From: Variovorax paradoxus B4
Lineage (GTDB): Bacteria > Pseudomonadota > Gammaproteobacteria > Burkholderiales > Burkholderiaceae_C
Assembly (NCBI RefSeq): GCF_000463015.1
Contig: NC_022234.1
Location: 992,001 to 1,056,000 of the forward strand
Reading direction: 5' to 3'
Length of the DNA stretch: 64,000 nt
Part shown: piece after piece, positions 1 to 9,235 of the stretch
Numbering within the stretch: position 1 is the first letter of the stretch
How the letters are laid out: each line of letters opens with the position of its first letter
Program-made: the position numbers and the translations under genes
The notes under the pieces: generated by a model
Told to the model about the DNA's origin: nothing
The model's database searches: none
What the model saw: only the letters and a program-made list of their open reading frames with translations

Positions 1-493
1 GCGCTTTCGTGCCGACGGCAGCGAGGACCCCGATTTTGTTCTGAACCGCACGCCCTACCGAAGCGCGCACATCTTGCTGGCGGGCGACAACTTCGGCTGC
101 GGCAGCTCGCGCGAAGGCGCTGTGTGGGCGCTCATGGCGCTGGGCATACGGTGCGTCGTGGCGCCGAGCTTCGGCGACATCTTCTACGGCAACTGCTTCC
201 AGAACGGCCTGTTGCCAGTGCAGCTGGCGCGCGCGCAAGTAGAGGCACTGGCGCATGCGGTGTCTCGAACGCCTTCCTCGCCCGTCACAGTCGATCTTCC
301 TGCCTGCACGGTGCATGCGCCCGGCATGGCCGCGCTGCATTTCGCCCTGCCCGCGCGGCGCCGCGAGGGCCTGCTGCGCGGCCTGGACGACCTCGAGCTG
401 ACGCTGGCGCGCAGCGCCGAGATCGACGCATTCCAGGCGCGCGATGCCCAGGCACGACCATGGATCTATCTGAAGACAAAGGAGACGCCGTGA
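1..493 (+). CDS. leuD: 3-isopropylmalate dehydratase small subunit (LeuD family), 5' end outside the window
   Basis: C-terminal part (about 163 residues, in frame from base 2) of the small, swivel-domain subunit of the isopropylmalate isomerase / aconitase superfamily. The family signature GDNFGCGSSRE is present, followed by a stretch ending in DIFYGNCFQNGLLPV that is typical of LeuD. The residue after SRE is Gly where housekeeping LeuD usually has His (SREHA), and the gene runs straight into a Bug receptor and an aromatic-oxygenase cluster. It may therefore be a catabolic paralogue acting on a substituted malate rather than the leucine-pathway enzyme. Its stop codon overlaps the GTG start of the next gene (GTGA), so the two are probably co-transcribed. 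The large subunit would lie upstream, outside the window. The family call is firm; the substrate is not determined. Confidence 0.8.
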   Translation, partial: RFRADGSEDPDFVLNRTPYRSAHILLAGDNFGCGSSREGAVWALMALGIRCVVAPSFGDIFYGNCFQNGLLPVQLARAQVEALAHAVSRTPSSPVTVDLPACTVHAPGMAALHFALPARRREGLLRGLDDLELTLARSAEIDAFQARDAQARPWIYLKTKETP

Positions 494-1482
494 CCCTTCA
501 CCCCCTTGCGCCATCGCGCCGCGATGTGCTTCGCACCGCCACGGCCTTCGCCGCCTCGGCGCTGCTGTCGCGCCACGCGCTGGCGGCCGACTTTCCTTCG
601 CGCCCGGTGCGCATGGTCATCCCGCTGCCGCCGGGCGGCGCCACCGACGTCATCGGCCGCTTCATGGCCCAGAAGCTCGGCGAGCTCTGGAACCAGAGCG
701 TGATCGTCGACAACAAGCCGGGCGCCGGCACCATCGTCGGCACGCAGGCCATCGCCCGCGCGCCAGCCGACGGCTACACCTTCGGCATCGTCATCAGCGC
801 ATTCACCATCAACCCGTCGCTGCGCACCGACTTGCCCTACGACGCCGTCAAGGACTTCACGCCGCTGAGCCTGCTGGGCTTTCCGGTGATCGCGCTGGTG
901 GCGATCCCGTCGTTTCCGGCTGACGATGTGAAGGGGCTCATCGAGAAGGCGCGCGCCAAGGCCGGCGCCGTCAGCTACGCCTCGTTGGGCATCGGCACCG
1001 CCACGCACCTGGCGGGCGAACTCATGAACGTGCGCGCGAAAACCGGCATGGTGCACATCCCCTACAACGGCAGTGCGCCGGCCTACAACGACCTGCTGAG
1101 CGGACGCGTGCCGGTCGGCTTCGTGCTGCTCGACTCGGCGCTGCCGCACGTGAAGGCCGGCAAGCTGAAGGTGCTGGGCATCACCAACGCGAAACGCAGC
1201 CGCATCTACCCCGACTACCCCACCATCGGCGAAACCATCGCGGGCTATTCGCTGGAGAGCCTGTTCGGCTTCGTCGCGCCGGCCGGCTTGCCAGCGCCGG
1301 TGGCGGCCAGGCTGTCGGGCGACCTCGTCAAGGTGATGCAGATGCCCGACGTGCGCCATCGGCTGGCCGAACTGAGCGTGGAGCCGGTCGGCTCCACCGC
1401 GGCGGACTTCGCCGCGACGATCCGCAGCGAGATCACCAAGTGGGCGCCGGTGGTGAAGGCGGCGGGCGTCAAGGCCGAATAG
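490..1482 (+). CDS. Bug/TctC-family periplasmic solute receptor with twin-arginine-like signal
   Basis: About 330 residues starting at a GTG that overlaps the stop of the leuD-like gene. The N-terminus has an SRRDVLR motif followed by a hydrophobic stretch ending in ALA-AD, which looks like a Tat-type export signal. The mature part shows the Bug hallmarks: FPSRPVRMVIPLPPGG near its start, IVDNKPGAG, a HIPYNG segment and a C-terminal KWAPVVKAAG. These proteins bind carboxylates in the periplasm and normally feed TctA/TctB permeases, neither of which is encoded here. The overlap suggests it serves the substrate handled by the upstream dehydratase. The ligand cannot be predicted. Confidence 0.88.
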   Translation: MTLHPLAPSRRDVLRTATAFAASALLSRHALAADFPSRPVRMVIPLPPGGATDVIGRFMAQKLGELWNQSVIVDNKPGAGTIVGTQAIARAPADGYTFGIVISAFTINPSLRTDLPYDAVKDFTPLSLLGFPVIALVAIPSFPADDVKGLIEKARAKAGAVSYASLGIGTATHLAGELMNVRAKTGMVHIPYNGSAPAYNDLLSGRVPVGFVLLDSALPHVKAGKLKVLGITNAKRSRIYPDYPTIGETIAGYSLESLFGFVAPAGLPAPVAARLSGDLVKVMQMPDVRHRLAELSVEPVGSTAADFAATIRSEITKWAPVVKAAGVKAE

Positions 1483-1527
1483 CAGCACGGGCGACACACG
1501 CGCAGTTCCGCATGCCGCGTGCGCGGT

Positions 1528-2328
1528 TCAGGCGGCGTGCAGCCGCGCCACCAGGCTGCCAGCGGCCTTGCGCAACGGCGGCAGGAAGGTTTCGCGCACT
1601 TCCGCCAGCGTCATGCGTTCGGCGCGCACGGCGATGCTCATCGCCGCCATGACCTGGCCCGAGCGGTCGAACACGGGTACGGCCATCGATCGCACACCCA
1701 GTTCGAGCTCGCCGTCGTTGCTGGCGTAGCCTTCTTCACGGCAACGCGCGATGAGCGCCAGCACCTCGCCGGCATCGGTGACGGTGCGCGCGCTCAGGCG
1801 CGGGCGCGTCATGGCGCGCACGCGCCGCGCCGCCTCTTCGGGCGGCAAGCCTGCGAGCAACACGCGCCCCAATGCCGCGCAGTACGCCGGCAGCCGCGAG
1901 CCGATGCCCAGCCCCGTGCTCAGGCTGCGCCGCGCGGTCGAGCGCGCAATGATGATCGCGTCGTCGCCCTGCAGCATGGCCAACGACGCCGACTCCCGCG
2001 TGCGCTCCGACAGCGCATCGAGCAGCGGCTGCGCCAGCGAGGGCGCGGGCCGCGACGCGAGATACGCGTGCGCCACCAGCAGCGCCTTCGGCAGCATCCA
2101 GAACCGCTTGCCGTCGCTGTCGAGATAGCCCAGCGTCTGCAGCGTGAGCAGCGAGCGGCGCGCCGACGCGGGCGAGCTCTGCGTGAGCCGCCCCACCTCC
2201 GACACCGTGAGGCGGCTGTGCTGGCGGCCGAAGCAGGTCAGCACGTCGAGGCCCTTTTGCAGCGAGGCCACGAAATTCTTGTCGGGCACCACCTCTTCGC
2301 TGGGGGAATTCGCCTGGTTCTTGCGCAT
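1528..2328 (-). CDS. tphR: IclR-family transcriptional regulator of the terephthalate-type cluster (TphR-like)
   Basis: 266 residues, the normal IclR length. An N-terminal winged helix-turn-helix (about residues 18-80, [15 protein letters not shown] onward) precedes the effector-binding domain (about 95-260, with [15 protein letters not shown] and [11 protein letters not shown]). PcaR/PobR-type regulators with this layout bind aromatic acids. It is transcribed divergently from the Bug / Rieske / PdxA / reductase genes at 2411-7102, exactly as tphR is in Comamonas. A perfect inverted repeat (2321-2335) covers its own start codon, so it probably also represses itself. The family is certain; the symbol rests on gene order and sizes, not on an alignment. 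Confidence 0.85.
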   Translation of the reverse strand: MRKNQANSPSEEVVPDKNFVASLQKGLDVLTCFGRQHSRLTVSEVGRLTQSSPASARRSLLTLQTLGYLDSDGKRFWMLPKALLVAHAYLASRPAPSLAQPLLDALSERTRESASLAMLQGDDAIIIARSTARRSLSTGLGIGSRLPAYCAALGRVLLAGLPPEEAARRVRAMTRPRLSARTVTDAGEVLALIARCREEGYASNDGELELGVRSMAVPVFDRSGQVMAAMSIAVRAERMTLAEVRETFLPPLRKAAGSLVARLHAA

Positions 2329-2335
2329 TGCGCAA
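2321..2335. promoter_or_regulatory. Inverted repeat TTGCGC-ATT-GCGCAA, probable IclR operator
   Basis: A perfect 6+6 bp palindrome with a 3 bp centre that includes the ATG of the IclR gene (complement at 2326-2328) and lies 75 bp before the divergent Bug gene. IclR regulators usually bind short palindromes in the shared intergenic region, so control of both directions is plausible. Binding itself is inferred. Confidence 0.55.
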
Positions 2336-2410
2336 ATCTAGCTTGTTGCACGCGCCTTGGCAAAGAGACACTGGAATCCCCTCGATGCACGAACAACACG
2401 GAGACAACCA

Positions 2411-3379
2411 ATGTTCCAGAGACTCACCCGGCGCGCGCTTGCGCTGCTGGCCTGCGCCTGCCTGATGGCGCAGGCCCAGGCACAGAACGACAACAAGATT
2501 GCACGCCTCGTGGTGCCCTTCCCCGCCGGCGGCACCGCCGACATCCTGCCGCGCGTGGTGGCCGACAAGCTGCGCGACCTGTACCCCGCGGGGGTGGTGG
2601 TGGAGAACCGCACCGGCGCGGGCGGCAACATCGGCGCCGACGTGGTGTTCCGCGCCGAGCCCGACGGCAAGACGCTGCTGGCCTCGCCGCCCGCACCCAT
2701 CGCCATCAACCAGCACCTGTACAAGAAGCTCGGGTTCGACCCGACGCGCTGGGTGCCCGTGACCGTGCTGGCCACCGTGCCCAACGTGCTGGTGGTCAAC
2801 CCCAAGCTGCCGGTGCACAGCGTGGCCGAGTTCGTCGCCTACCTGAAGGCCAACCCCGGCAAGGTGAGCTTCGCCTCGCAGGGCAACGGCACCACGTCGC
2901 ACCTCACGGCCAGTCTCTTCATGCAACTCACGGGCACCGAGATGACGCACGTGCCCTACAAGGGCACCGCGCCCGCGCTGGTCGACCTCATCGGCGGGCA
3001 GGTCGATGTGTTCTTCGACAACATCTCCTCGTCGCTGCAGTTCGAGCGCACCGGCAAGGTCCGCATCCTGGCCGTAGCCGACGAGCAGCGTACCAAGGCC
3101 TTGCCCAACGTGCCCACCTTCGCCGAGCAGAAGCTGCCGGCCATGAACGCGGTCACCTGGTTCGCGGTCGTTGCGCCGCCGGGCACACCCGCGGCCACGG
3201 TCGATGCCACGCAGAAGGCGATGGCCGCGGCGCTCGCGCTGCCCGACGTGAAGCAGAAATTTGCCGAGCAAGGCGCCGAGCCGCGCGGCTGGGACAGCGC
3301 GCGCACCGGCCAGTTCATCCAGGCGGAATCGGCCAAGTGGCACAAGGTCATCCAGGCCGCCAAGGTCACCATGGAATAA
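2411..3379 (+). CDS. tphC: Bug/TctC-family solute receptor, TphC-like
   Basis: 322 residues from the ATG at 2411. A reading frame open further upstream is ignored because this ATG begins a good Sec signal ([20 protein letters not shown], cleavage near AQAQ). Bug hallmarks follow: [49 protein letters not shown] and [14 protein letters not shown] at the end. In Comamonas sp. E6 the equivalent gene tphC encodes the terephthalate receptor, which works with the separately encoded TpiBA permease. The position here, between the regulator and the oxygenase genes, is the same, and no permease is found in this window. First gene of the six-gene catabolic cluster; 11 bp precede the next start. Confidence 0.82.
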   Translation: MFQRLTRRALALLACACLMAQAQAQNDNKIARLVVPFPAGGTADILPRVVADKLRDLYPAGVVVENRTGAGGNIGADVVFRAEPDGKTLLASPPAPIAINQHLYKKLGFDPTRWVPVTVLATVPNVLVVNPKLPVHSVAEFVAYLKANPGKVSFASQGNGTTSHLTASLFMQLTGTEMTHVPYKGTAPALVDLIGGQVDVFFDNISSSLQFERTGKVRILAVADEQRTKALPNVPTFAEQKLPAMNAVTWFAVVAPPGTPAATVDATQKAMAAALALPDVKQKFAEQGAEPRGWDSARTGQFIQAESAKWHKVIQAAKVTME

Positions 3380-3390
3380 GCGATCTCCCC

Positions 3391-4635
3391 ATGCACAACG
3401 ACATCCAATCCCAGCCGGTCCACTGGTCCGGCCCCGGCCTCACGCGCATCCCGTTTGCGGTCTACAGCGACCCCCAGCTCGCGGCCGACGAACAGGCGCG
3501 CATCTTTCGCGGCGAGGTCTGGAACTATCTTTGCCTGGAGGCCGAGCTGCCCGACGCCGGCAGCTACCGCACCACCTTTGCGGGCGAAACGCCGGTGGTG
3601 GTGGTGCGCGACGACGACGGCGAGATCTACGCCTTCGAGAACCGCTGCGCCCACCGCGGTGCATTGATCGCACTCGAGAAATCGGGCCGCAGCGACAACT
3701 TCCAGTGCGTCTACCACGCCTGGAGCTACAACCGCCAGGGCGATCTGACCGGCGTGGCGTTCGAGAAGGGCGTGAAGGGCCAGGGCGGCATGCCCGCCAG
3801 CTTCTGCAAGGAAGCGCATGGCCCGCGCAAGCTGCGCATCGCGAGCTTCTGCGGCCTGGTCTTCGGCAGCTTCAGCGAGAACGTGCCATCGATCGAAGAG
3901 TATCTCGGCGACGAGATCTGCCAGCGCATCGAACGCGTGCTGCACAAGCCGGTGGAGGTCATCGGCCGCTTCACGCAGGCACTGCCCAACAACTGGAAGC
4001 TCTACGTCGAGAACGTCAAGGACAGCTACCACGCCAGCCTGCTGCACCTGTTCTTCACCACCTTCGAGCTCAACCGCCTGTCGCAGAAAGGCGGCGTGAT
4101 CGTCGACGGGAGCGGCGGCCATCATGTGAGCTATTCGATGATCGACACGGCCGCAGAGAAGGATGCGTCATACAGGGAGCAGGCCCTTCGCTCCGACAAC
4201 GACCGTTACCGCTTGAAGGACCCGAGCGTCCTGGCCGGCTTCAAGGAGTACGACGACGGCGTGACGTTGCAGATCCTGTCGGTGTTCCCCGGCTTCGTGC
4301 TGCAGCAGATCCAGAACTGCCTGGCCGTGCGCCAGGTACTGCCCAGAGGCACGACGCGCACCGAACTGAACTGGACCTACATCGGCTATGCCGACGACAC
4401 CCCCGAGCAGCGCAAGGTACGGCTCAAGCAATCGAACCTGGTCGGCCCGGCCGGCTTCATCTCGATGGAGGACGGCGCGGTCGGAGGGTTCGTGCAGCGC
4501 GGCATCGCCGGCGCGGCCGACCATGAGGCCATCGTCGAAATGGGCGGTGACGCGACGGCCTCCAGCGAAGGCCGGGCCACCGAGGCCTCGGTGCGCGGCT
4601 TCTGGAAAGCCTACCGCCGGCACATGGGCGCATGA
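3391..4635 (+). CDS. tphA2: Rieske non-heme iron oxygenase, large subunit (terephthalate 1,2-dioxygenase TphA2-like)
   Basis: 414 residues, matching the length of TphA2. The Rieske cluster ligands are visible as CAHRG (C86, H88) and CVYHAW (C106, H109). The mononuclear-iron motif N-x2-D-x2-H-x4-H gives N208, D211, H214 and H219. The enzyme would cis-dihydroxylate an aromatic carboxylate in the cytoplasm with electrons from the reductase encoded at 6089. It is followed by a 154-residue beta subunit, a PdxA-like dehydrogenase and the reductase, the order of the Comamonas tph operon. The oxygenase assignment is secure. The substrate (terephthalate or a related para-substituted benzoate) is inferred from gene order and sizes. 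Confidence 0.85.
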   Translation: MHNDIQSQPVHWSGPGLTRIPFAVYSDPQLAADEQARIFRGEVWNYLCLEAELPDAGSYRTTFAGETPVVVVRDDDGEIYAFENRCAHRGALIALEKSGRSDNFQCVYHAWSYNRQGDLTGVAFEKGVKGQGGMPASFCKEAHGPRKLRIASFCGLVFGSFSENVPSIEEYLGDEICQRIERVLHKPVEVIGRFTQALPNNWKLYVENVKDSYHASLLHLFFTTFELNRLSQKGGVIVDGSGGHHVSYSMIDTAAEKDASYREQALRSDNDRYRLKDPSVLAGFKEYDDGVTLQILSVFPGFVLQQIQNCLAVRQVLPRGTTRTELNWTYIGYADDTPEQRKVRLKQSNLVGPAGFISMEDGAVGGFVQRGIAGAADHEAIVEMGGDATASSEGRATEASVRGFWKAYRRHMGA

Positions 4636-4665
4636 GTCGCTAGCGAAGCAAAGAGAGAACCCACG

Positions 4666-5130
4666 ATGATCGACCTGCTGGCGCTGTGCGCCTTCAACGC
4701 GGCCTATGCCGACACCATCGACAGCGATGCGCTGGAGCAATGGCCCGGCTTCTTCACCGAAGAATGCCACTACCGCATCACCCACATCGAGAACGAGCGC
4801 GAAGGCCTCGCGGCCGGCATCGTCTACGCCGACTCGCGCGCGATGCTCGAAGACCGCATCGCCGCGCTGCGCGAGGCCAACATCTACGAACGCCAGCGCT
4901 ACCGGCACCTGCTGGGCATGCCACGGCTGCAGAACGCGCAGGCCGAAAGCGCCGAGGCGCGCACGCCTTTCATCGTGGCGCGCATCATGGCCACGGGCCA
5001 GACCGAGGTGTTCGCCACCGGCGTCTACCAGGACCGCTTCGTCCGGCAGGAAGGACAGCTGCGCCTGCAATCGCGCGTGGCGGTGTGCGACAGCACGGTC
5101 ATCGACACCCTGCTCGCGCTGCCGCTGTGA
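4666..5130 (+). CDS. tphA3: Aromatic-ring-hydroxylating dioxygenase small subunit (TphA3-like)
   Basis: 154 residues, the same length as known TphA3 proteins. It has the cone-shaped (NTF2-like) fold signature of dioxygenase beta subunits: [22 protein letters not shown] at the start, ECHYRI after it, and RYRHLLGMP in the middle. It would form an alpha3-beta3 oxygenase with the preceding large subunit and has a structural rather than catalytic role. It starts 30 bp after the alpha-subunit gene, and the PdxA-like gene begins 2 bp after its stop, so it sits within one operon. Confidence 0.83.
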   Translation: MIDLLALCAFNAAYADTIDSDALEQWPGFFTEECHYRITHIENEREGLAAGIVYADSRAMLEDRIAALREANIYERQRYRHLLGMPRLQNAQAESAEARTPFIVARIMATGQTEVFATGVYQDRFVRQEGQLRLQSRVAVCDSTVIDTLLALPL

Positions 5131-5132
5131 CC

Positions 5133-6092
5133 ATGCGCGCCCCCTCCTGCAAACTCGCGCTGGCCGCCGGCGATCCGAACGGCATCGGTCCGGAGATTGC
5201 GCTGAAGGCGCTCGCCGCACTGCCCGCAGCCGACCGCGCGCGCCTCACGCTCTACGGCCCCGCCAGCGTGTTCGAGCGCACGGCGGCACAACTCAGCCTG
5301 GCTGCGCTGCTACGCGACGTGCGGCTCGTGAGCGTGGGCGAGCTGCCCGCGAGCGCCGCGGTGCCCGGCCGCATCGATGCGGCGGCGGGCGCGTCGGCCG
5401 TCGCCTCCGCCACCGCCGCGCTGCAGGCCTGCCGACGCGGCGAGGTCGATGCGGTGGTCGCCTGCCCGCACCACGAGACCGCCATCCACCAGGCCGGCAT
5501 CGCCTTCAGCGGCTACCCGTCTCTGGTCGCGCGCGTGTGCGGCGTGCCCGAGGACCGCGTGTTCCTCATGCTGGTGGGCGGCGGCCTGCGCATCGTGCAT
5601 GCCACGCTGCACGAGAGCGTTCGCGCCGCGCTCTATCGGCTGACACCGGCACTGGTCGCGCAAGCCGTCCGGGCTGGCGCGCGAGCCTGCGCGCTGCTGG
5701 GCGTGGCCGATCCTTCGATCGGCGTGTTCGGCATCAACCCGCACGCCTCGGAAGGCGGCCTGTTCGGGCCGGAAGACGCCGCCATCGTGGTGCCCGCCGT
5801 CGACACGCTGCGCGCCGAGGGCCTGCGCATGCACGGCCCGGCCGGTGCCGACATGCTGCTGGCCCAACGTGGGCACGGCGGCCACGACCTCTACGTGGCA
5901 ATGCTGCACGACCAGGGCCACATCCCGGTCAAGCTGCTCGCGCCGCAGGCCGCCAGTGCGCTCAGCATCGGCGCCGATGCGTTGCTGTCGAGCGTGGGGC
6001 ACGGCAGCGCCATGGACATCGCGGGCCGTGGCGCGGCCGACCCGAAAGCCGTACTTCGCACCATCGCGCTGCTCTCGGGAGGCCGGCCATGA
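5133..6092 (+). CDS. tphB: PdxA-family dehydrogenase, probable dihydroxycyclohexadiene dicarboxylate dehydrogenase (TphB-like)
   Basis: 319 residues from the ATG at 5133 (a GTG two codons earlier is possible). It belongs to the 4-hydroxythreonine-4-phosphate dehydrogenase (PdxA) family: [17 protein letters not shown] at the N-terminus, the central [18 protein letters not shown] region and a late [13 protein letters not shown] segment with metal-site histidines. In tph operons this family member oxidises and decarboxylates the dihydrodiol to protocatechuate. It overlaps the reductase gene by 4 bp (ATGA). A pyridoxine-pathway PdxA is unlikely because the gene sits between the oxygenase and reductase genes. 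Confidence 0.82.
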   Translation: MRAPSCKLALAAGDPNGIGPEIALKALAALPAADRARLTLYGPASVFERTAAQLSLAALLRDVRLVSVGELPASAAVPGRIDAAAGASAVASATAALQACRRGEVDAVVACPHHETAIHQAGIAFSGYPSLVARVCGVPEDRVFLMLVGGGLRIVHATLHESVRAALYRLTPALVAQAVRAGARACALLGVADPSIGVFGINPHASEGGLFGPEDAAIVVPAVDTLRAEGLRMHGPAGADMLLAQRGHGGHDLYVAMLHDQGHIPVKLLAPQAASALSIGADALLSSVGHGSAMDIAGRGAADPKAVLRTIALLSGGRP

Positions 6093-7102
6093 GCCATCGC
6101 ATCTTCATCGCCGGCCGCGACGTCGCCTTCGAATGCGCGGACAACGAAAGCGTGCTCGATGCGGCAGCGCGCGCCGGCATCGAGCTGCCCTACTCGTGCC
6201 GCAAGGGCGTTTGCGGCAATTGCGCCGGCGCCGTGGTGCGCGGCGAGGTGGGGGCCATCGGCACGGGCGCCATCACCAACGAGACCTGCCTGCCGAACCA
6301 GGTGCTGTTCTGCATGTGCGCGCCGCGCGGCGACATCGAGATCGCGCCGACCGCGATGCGCCGCGTCGACCCTGACGCGCGCAAGCGTTTCACGGCGAAG
6401 GTGTTCCGCAACGAGCTGGCCGCGCTCGACGTGTCTGTGCTGCAGATGCGCCTGCCCGCGGGGCAGCGCGCCAGGTTCAGGGCCGGACAGTACCTGCAGC
6501 TTTCGCTGCCCGACGGCAGCACGCGCAGCTACTCCATGGCCAATGCGCCGCACGAGAGCGACGCCGTCACGCTGCACGTGCGCCATGTGCCGGGCGGCGC
6601 CTTCAGCGCGCGCGTGTCGCAGCTGGCGGCAGGCGAGCTGCTCGACATCGAGCTGCCCTTTGGCGCGTTCTCGCTGCAGCAGGAACAGGCGCGGCCCGTG
6701 GTGTTCGTGGCGGGCGGCACCGGCTTCGCGCCGGTGAAGTCCATCCTGGACGACATGCTCAAGCGGCGCATCGACCGGCCCATCACGCTGATCTGGGCGG
6801 CGCGGCAGGCCGACGGCATCTACCTGCGCCCGGCAGTCGCGCGCTGGCAGAAGCAATGGCCGAGGATGCGCTTCGTCAGTGCGCTGAGCGACGACGGCGC
6901 GGCAGGCGACGGCGACTTCGCGGGCCGAGCCGACGAGGCGCTGCTCGCCACGTGCGCCGACCTGCGGGGACATGAGCTGTATTGCTGCGGCTCACCAGCG
7001 ATGGTGAACGCGGTGCGCAACGCAGCGCTGCGGCATCGCAGACTCGACGCGGGCGACTTCCACTCCGACGTGTTCGTCGAGGGGCCAGCCGCCCACCCTT
7101 GA
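6089..7102 (+). CDS. tphA1: Oxygenase reductase with N-terminal 2Fe-2S ferredoxin domain (TphA1-like)
   Basis: 337 residues. The N-terminal plant-type ferredoxin domain has the ligand pattern C37-x4-C42-x2-C45 with a fourth cysteine at C75. It is followed by an FAD-binding domain (RSYSMAN motif) and an NAD-binding domain (GGTGFAP, then YCCGSP). This is the class IB arrangement that transfers electrons from NAD(P)H to the Rieske oxygenase. Length and domain order match TphA1. It is the last gene of the cluster and overlaps the PdxA-like gene by 4 bp. No protocatechuate ring-cleavage genes follow, so that pathway must lie elsewhere. Confidence 0.84.
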   Translation: MSHRIFIAGRDVAFECADNESVLDAAARAGIELPYSCRKGVCGNCAGAVVRGEVGAIGTGAITNETCLPNQVLFCMCAPRGDIEIAPTAMRRVDPDARKRFTAKVFRNELAALDVSVLQMRLPAGQRARFRAGQYLQLSLPDGSTRSYSMANAPHESDAVTLHVRHVPGGAFSARVSQLAAGELLDIELPFGAFSLQQEQARPVVFVAGGTGFAPVKSILDDMLKRRIDRPITLIWAARQADGIYLRPAVARWQKQWPRMRFVSALSDDGAAGDGDFAGRADEALLATCADLRGHELYCCGSPAMVNAVRNAALRHRRLDAGDFHSDVFVEGPAAHP

Positions 7103-7228
7103 GTGGGAACGTCCGCTTCGCCTTCGGCGTGGGCATATTCTCGATCATCAGGTTCACGCAGGCCGCTTGCGACGGCGAGGCGGCGTCGATTGCGCGCTGC
7201 GCGATGCAACATGCGGGAAAACCCGATC

Positions 7229-7256
7229 GTTGACATATCAACGTTGATAGATCAAC
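7229..7256. promoter_or_regulatory. Four alternating GTTGA(T/C)/ATCAAC half-sites, probable MarR operator
   Basis: Half-sites GTTGA (7229-7233), TATCAAC (7236-7242), GTTGATA (7243-7249) and ATCAAC (7251-7256) alternate in orientation. The middle pair makes a perfect 14 bp palindrome (7236-7249), and two outer palindromes share its arms. The site is 33 bp before the MarR gene, a typical location for MarR autoregulation. The overlapping arrangement suggests that two dimers could bind. Binding is inferred. Confidence 0.6.
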
Positions 7257-7288
7257 AATAGTCATCGCGTTCATCTCCTGCCCCTACG

Positions 7289-7858
7289 ATGCCAGCCAAG
7301 AAATTACCTGCCGCACCTCGCCGCGCTTCCCATCCACGCGCAGTGGAAAAGGTCGCGCAGCGGCGCTCTGACACCAGCGATCCCGTGATGGAGCGGCCAT
7401 TGCCCGCGCTCGCAACGGATTTCATCGGATGGCTGGTCACGAGCCTGTCCGTCCGCCTGAGCCGCAGCGCATCGAGCTTCTACATGCAGCGCTGGGACAT
7501 CGGGACGACGGAGTACCGGCTTCTCTTGGCCTTGGGTGTCGAGCACGAATGCAGCGCCGCGTTCGTTGCCGCTGCCGCGGACGTCGACAAGGCCGCGGCC
7601 AGTCGGAGCCTGCAGGTCCTCAGTCAGCAGGGCCTTGTCACACTCGCTCGGCATGGACGCGAGATGACGATCAGCCTGACCGAGACGGGTCGCTCCCTCT
7701 CCCAGGAGCTGTACAGCACATCGCAGCAGCGCGAAGCCCGTTTGACCGATGGCATGAGCGCCGCACAGGTCAAACGCCTGCGCGCGGACCTGCACAAGCT
7801 GATCGAGAACCTTCCGAGGCTGGGCGACGACGCCTTCGAGGCCGACCTCTCGGACTGA
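7289..7858 (+). CDS. MarR-family transcriptional regulator
   Basis: 189 residues with a 40-residue basic, proline-rich leader before the winged-helix domain. The core helices include RWDIGTTEYRLLLALG and the recognition region DVDKAAASRSLQVLSQQGLV, followed by a wing (HGREMTISLTETG). MarR proteins are usually dimeric repressors released by aromatic acids or phenols. The gene is followed after 32 bp by a Rieske oxygenase gene on the same strand and preceded by a strong palindromic site, so it probably regulates itself and the oxygenase cassette. The ligand is unknown. Confidence 0.85.
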   Translation: MPAKKLPAAPRRASHPRAVEKVAQRRSDTSDPVMERPLPALATDFIGWLVTSLSVRLSRSASSFYMQRWDIGTTEYRLLLALGVEHECSAAFVAAAADVDKAAASRSLQVLSQQGLVTLARHGREMTISLTETGRSLSQELYSTSQQREARLTDGMSAAQVKRLRADLHKLIENLPRLGDDAFEADLSD

Positions 7859-7890
7859 AATACCACTCCACAACGGTACCCACGTCAATC

Positions 7891-9168
7891 ATGCTCAGCA
7901 AAGAAAACAACGACCTCCTCACGCGCACCAACCCCGATACCCCGATGGGGAAGCTGATGCGGTGCTTCTGGACCCCGGCGATGACCGAGGCCGAGGTACC
8001 TGGCACCGACGAGCCGCCCGTGCGTCTGCAACTGCTCGGAGAAGCGCTGGTGGTGTTCCGCGACACGGAAGGCCGCATCGGCGTGCTCGACCAGCATTGC
8101 CCGCACCGCGGTGCCAGTCTCTTCTTCGGCCGCAACGAGGAAGGCGGCGTGCGTTGTGTCTATCACGGCTGGAAGTTCGGCGTGGATGGCCAGTGCCTGG
8201 ACATGCCGACCGAGGCACCCGACAGTCCCATGCGCTGCAAGGTGCGCGCGCGCGCCTATCCGGCGCGCATCGCCGGGGGCGTGCTCTGGGTCTACATGGG
8301 CGAGCCCGACAAGGAGCCTCCGCTGCCCGACTTCGAGTGGCTCGGGCTGCCCTCCTCGCACGTCTACGTCTCGCGCTGGGAACAGGACTGCAACTACGCC
8401 CAGGCCATGGAGGGAGAACTGGACAGCGCGCATGTCGGCTTCCTGCACAGCCTCGTCGACAGGACGAATGACGATGATCGCGCCCTCACCGGCCGGTTCT
8501 TCAAGAACGACAAGGCGCCACTCTGGAAGATCGTGCCGAGCCCATCGGGCTTCATGGCCTGCAACGGGCGCCGCGTCGACGAGAGCCAGCGCTATTGGCG
8601 CCTGAACCAGTTCCTGCTGCCCTTCTACACCATGATTCCGCCGCATCCTGCCGAAGCCCGGCTGGTGCGCATGTGGGTGCCGATGAACGATGAGCGCTGC
8701 TGGGTGCTGTGTGCCACCTTCCGACCGGATCGTCCGCTGGAAGAGAAGGAGCTGAAGGCGTGGCGCAACGGCGACTACGCGCACCGCAGGGTCGTTCCAG
8801 GCACCACGCGGCCGACCGAGCGCCTGGACAACGACTACCTCATCGATCGGCAGCTGCAGAAGACCGTGTCCTTCACCGGGATCGCGGGCATCCGCGCACA
8901 GGATGCAATGGTCGCCGAGTCGGCCGGTCCCATCGTCGACAGGACGCGCGAGCATCTCGGCACCAGCGATCGCGCCGTGGTCGCGATGCGCCGCTTGCTT
9001 ATCGACGCGGCGCTCGCCTGCGCGGAAGGCCAGCGCCCCGTGGGCCCGGACATGCCGCACCTGTACAGCGTGCGTGCGACGCAGGCCGTGCTGCCTGAAA
9101 GCCTCGACCCCACCGAGTCGGAAGAACTGATAGGCACGGCACGACCGAAGGACCTGTCAGCCACCTGA
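7891..9168 (+). CDS. Rieske oxygenase of the phthalate-dioxygenase type
   Basis: 425 residues. Rieske ligands: CPHRG (C70, H72) and CVYHGW (C89, H92). Mononuclear-iron ligands are the D178-x2-H181-x4-H186 motif in EGELDSAHVGFLH, the variant typical of phthalate 4,5-dioxygenase and related homomultimeric oxygenases. The N-terminus MLSKENNDLLTRTNPDTPMG also resembles that group. No beta-subunit gene accompanies it, consistent with class IA enzymes, and the partner reductase of the matching type is at 10310. The substrate, perhaps a phthalate or other substituted benzoate, cannot be read from sequence. The gene starts 32 bp after the MarR gene. Confidence 0.87.
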   Translation: MLSKENNDLLTRTNPDTPMGKLMRCFWTPAMTEAEVPGTDEPPVRLQLLGEALVVFRDTEGRIGVLDQHCPHRGASLFFGRNEEGGVRCVYHGWKFGVDGQCLDMPTEAPDSPMRCKVRARAYPARIAGGVLWVYMGEPDKEPPLPDFEWLGLPSSHVYVSRWEQDCNYAQAMEGELDSAHVGFLHSLVDRTNDDDRALTGRFFKNDKAPLWKIVPSPSGFMACNGRRVDESQRYWRLNQFLLPFYTMIPPHPAEARLVRMWVPMNDERCWVLCATFRPDRPLEEKELKAWRNGDYAHRRVVPGTTRPTERLDNDYLIDRQLQKTVSFTGIAGIRAQDAMVAESAGPIVDRTREHLGTSDRAVVAMRRLLIDAALACAEGQRPVGPDMPHLYSVRATQAVLPESLDPTESEELIGTARPKDLSAT

Positions 9169-9235
9169 GGGCCACCCCGGGATTTGCGACCCGGCGACAC
9201 CCGACGCGTCCATACACAAGACCAGGAGACATACG

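Noticed and set aside
466..1497. 343-codon minus-strand frame opposite the first Bug gene
   Set aside because: Mirror of a well-supported coding gene, rich in His/Arg/Gly with no domain and no ribosome-binding site.
1519..3390. Long open plus-strand frame leading into the Rieske alpha gene
   Set aside because: It is antisense to the IclR gene and out of frame with the Bug gene. Arg/Ala/Gly-rich composition typical of non-coding frames in G+C-rich DNA; the real start is the ATG at 3391.
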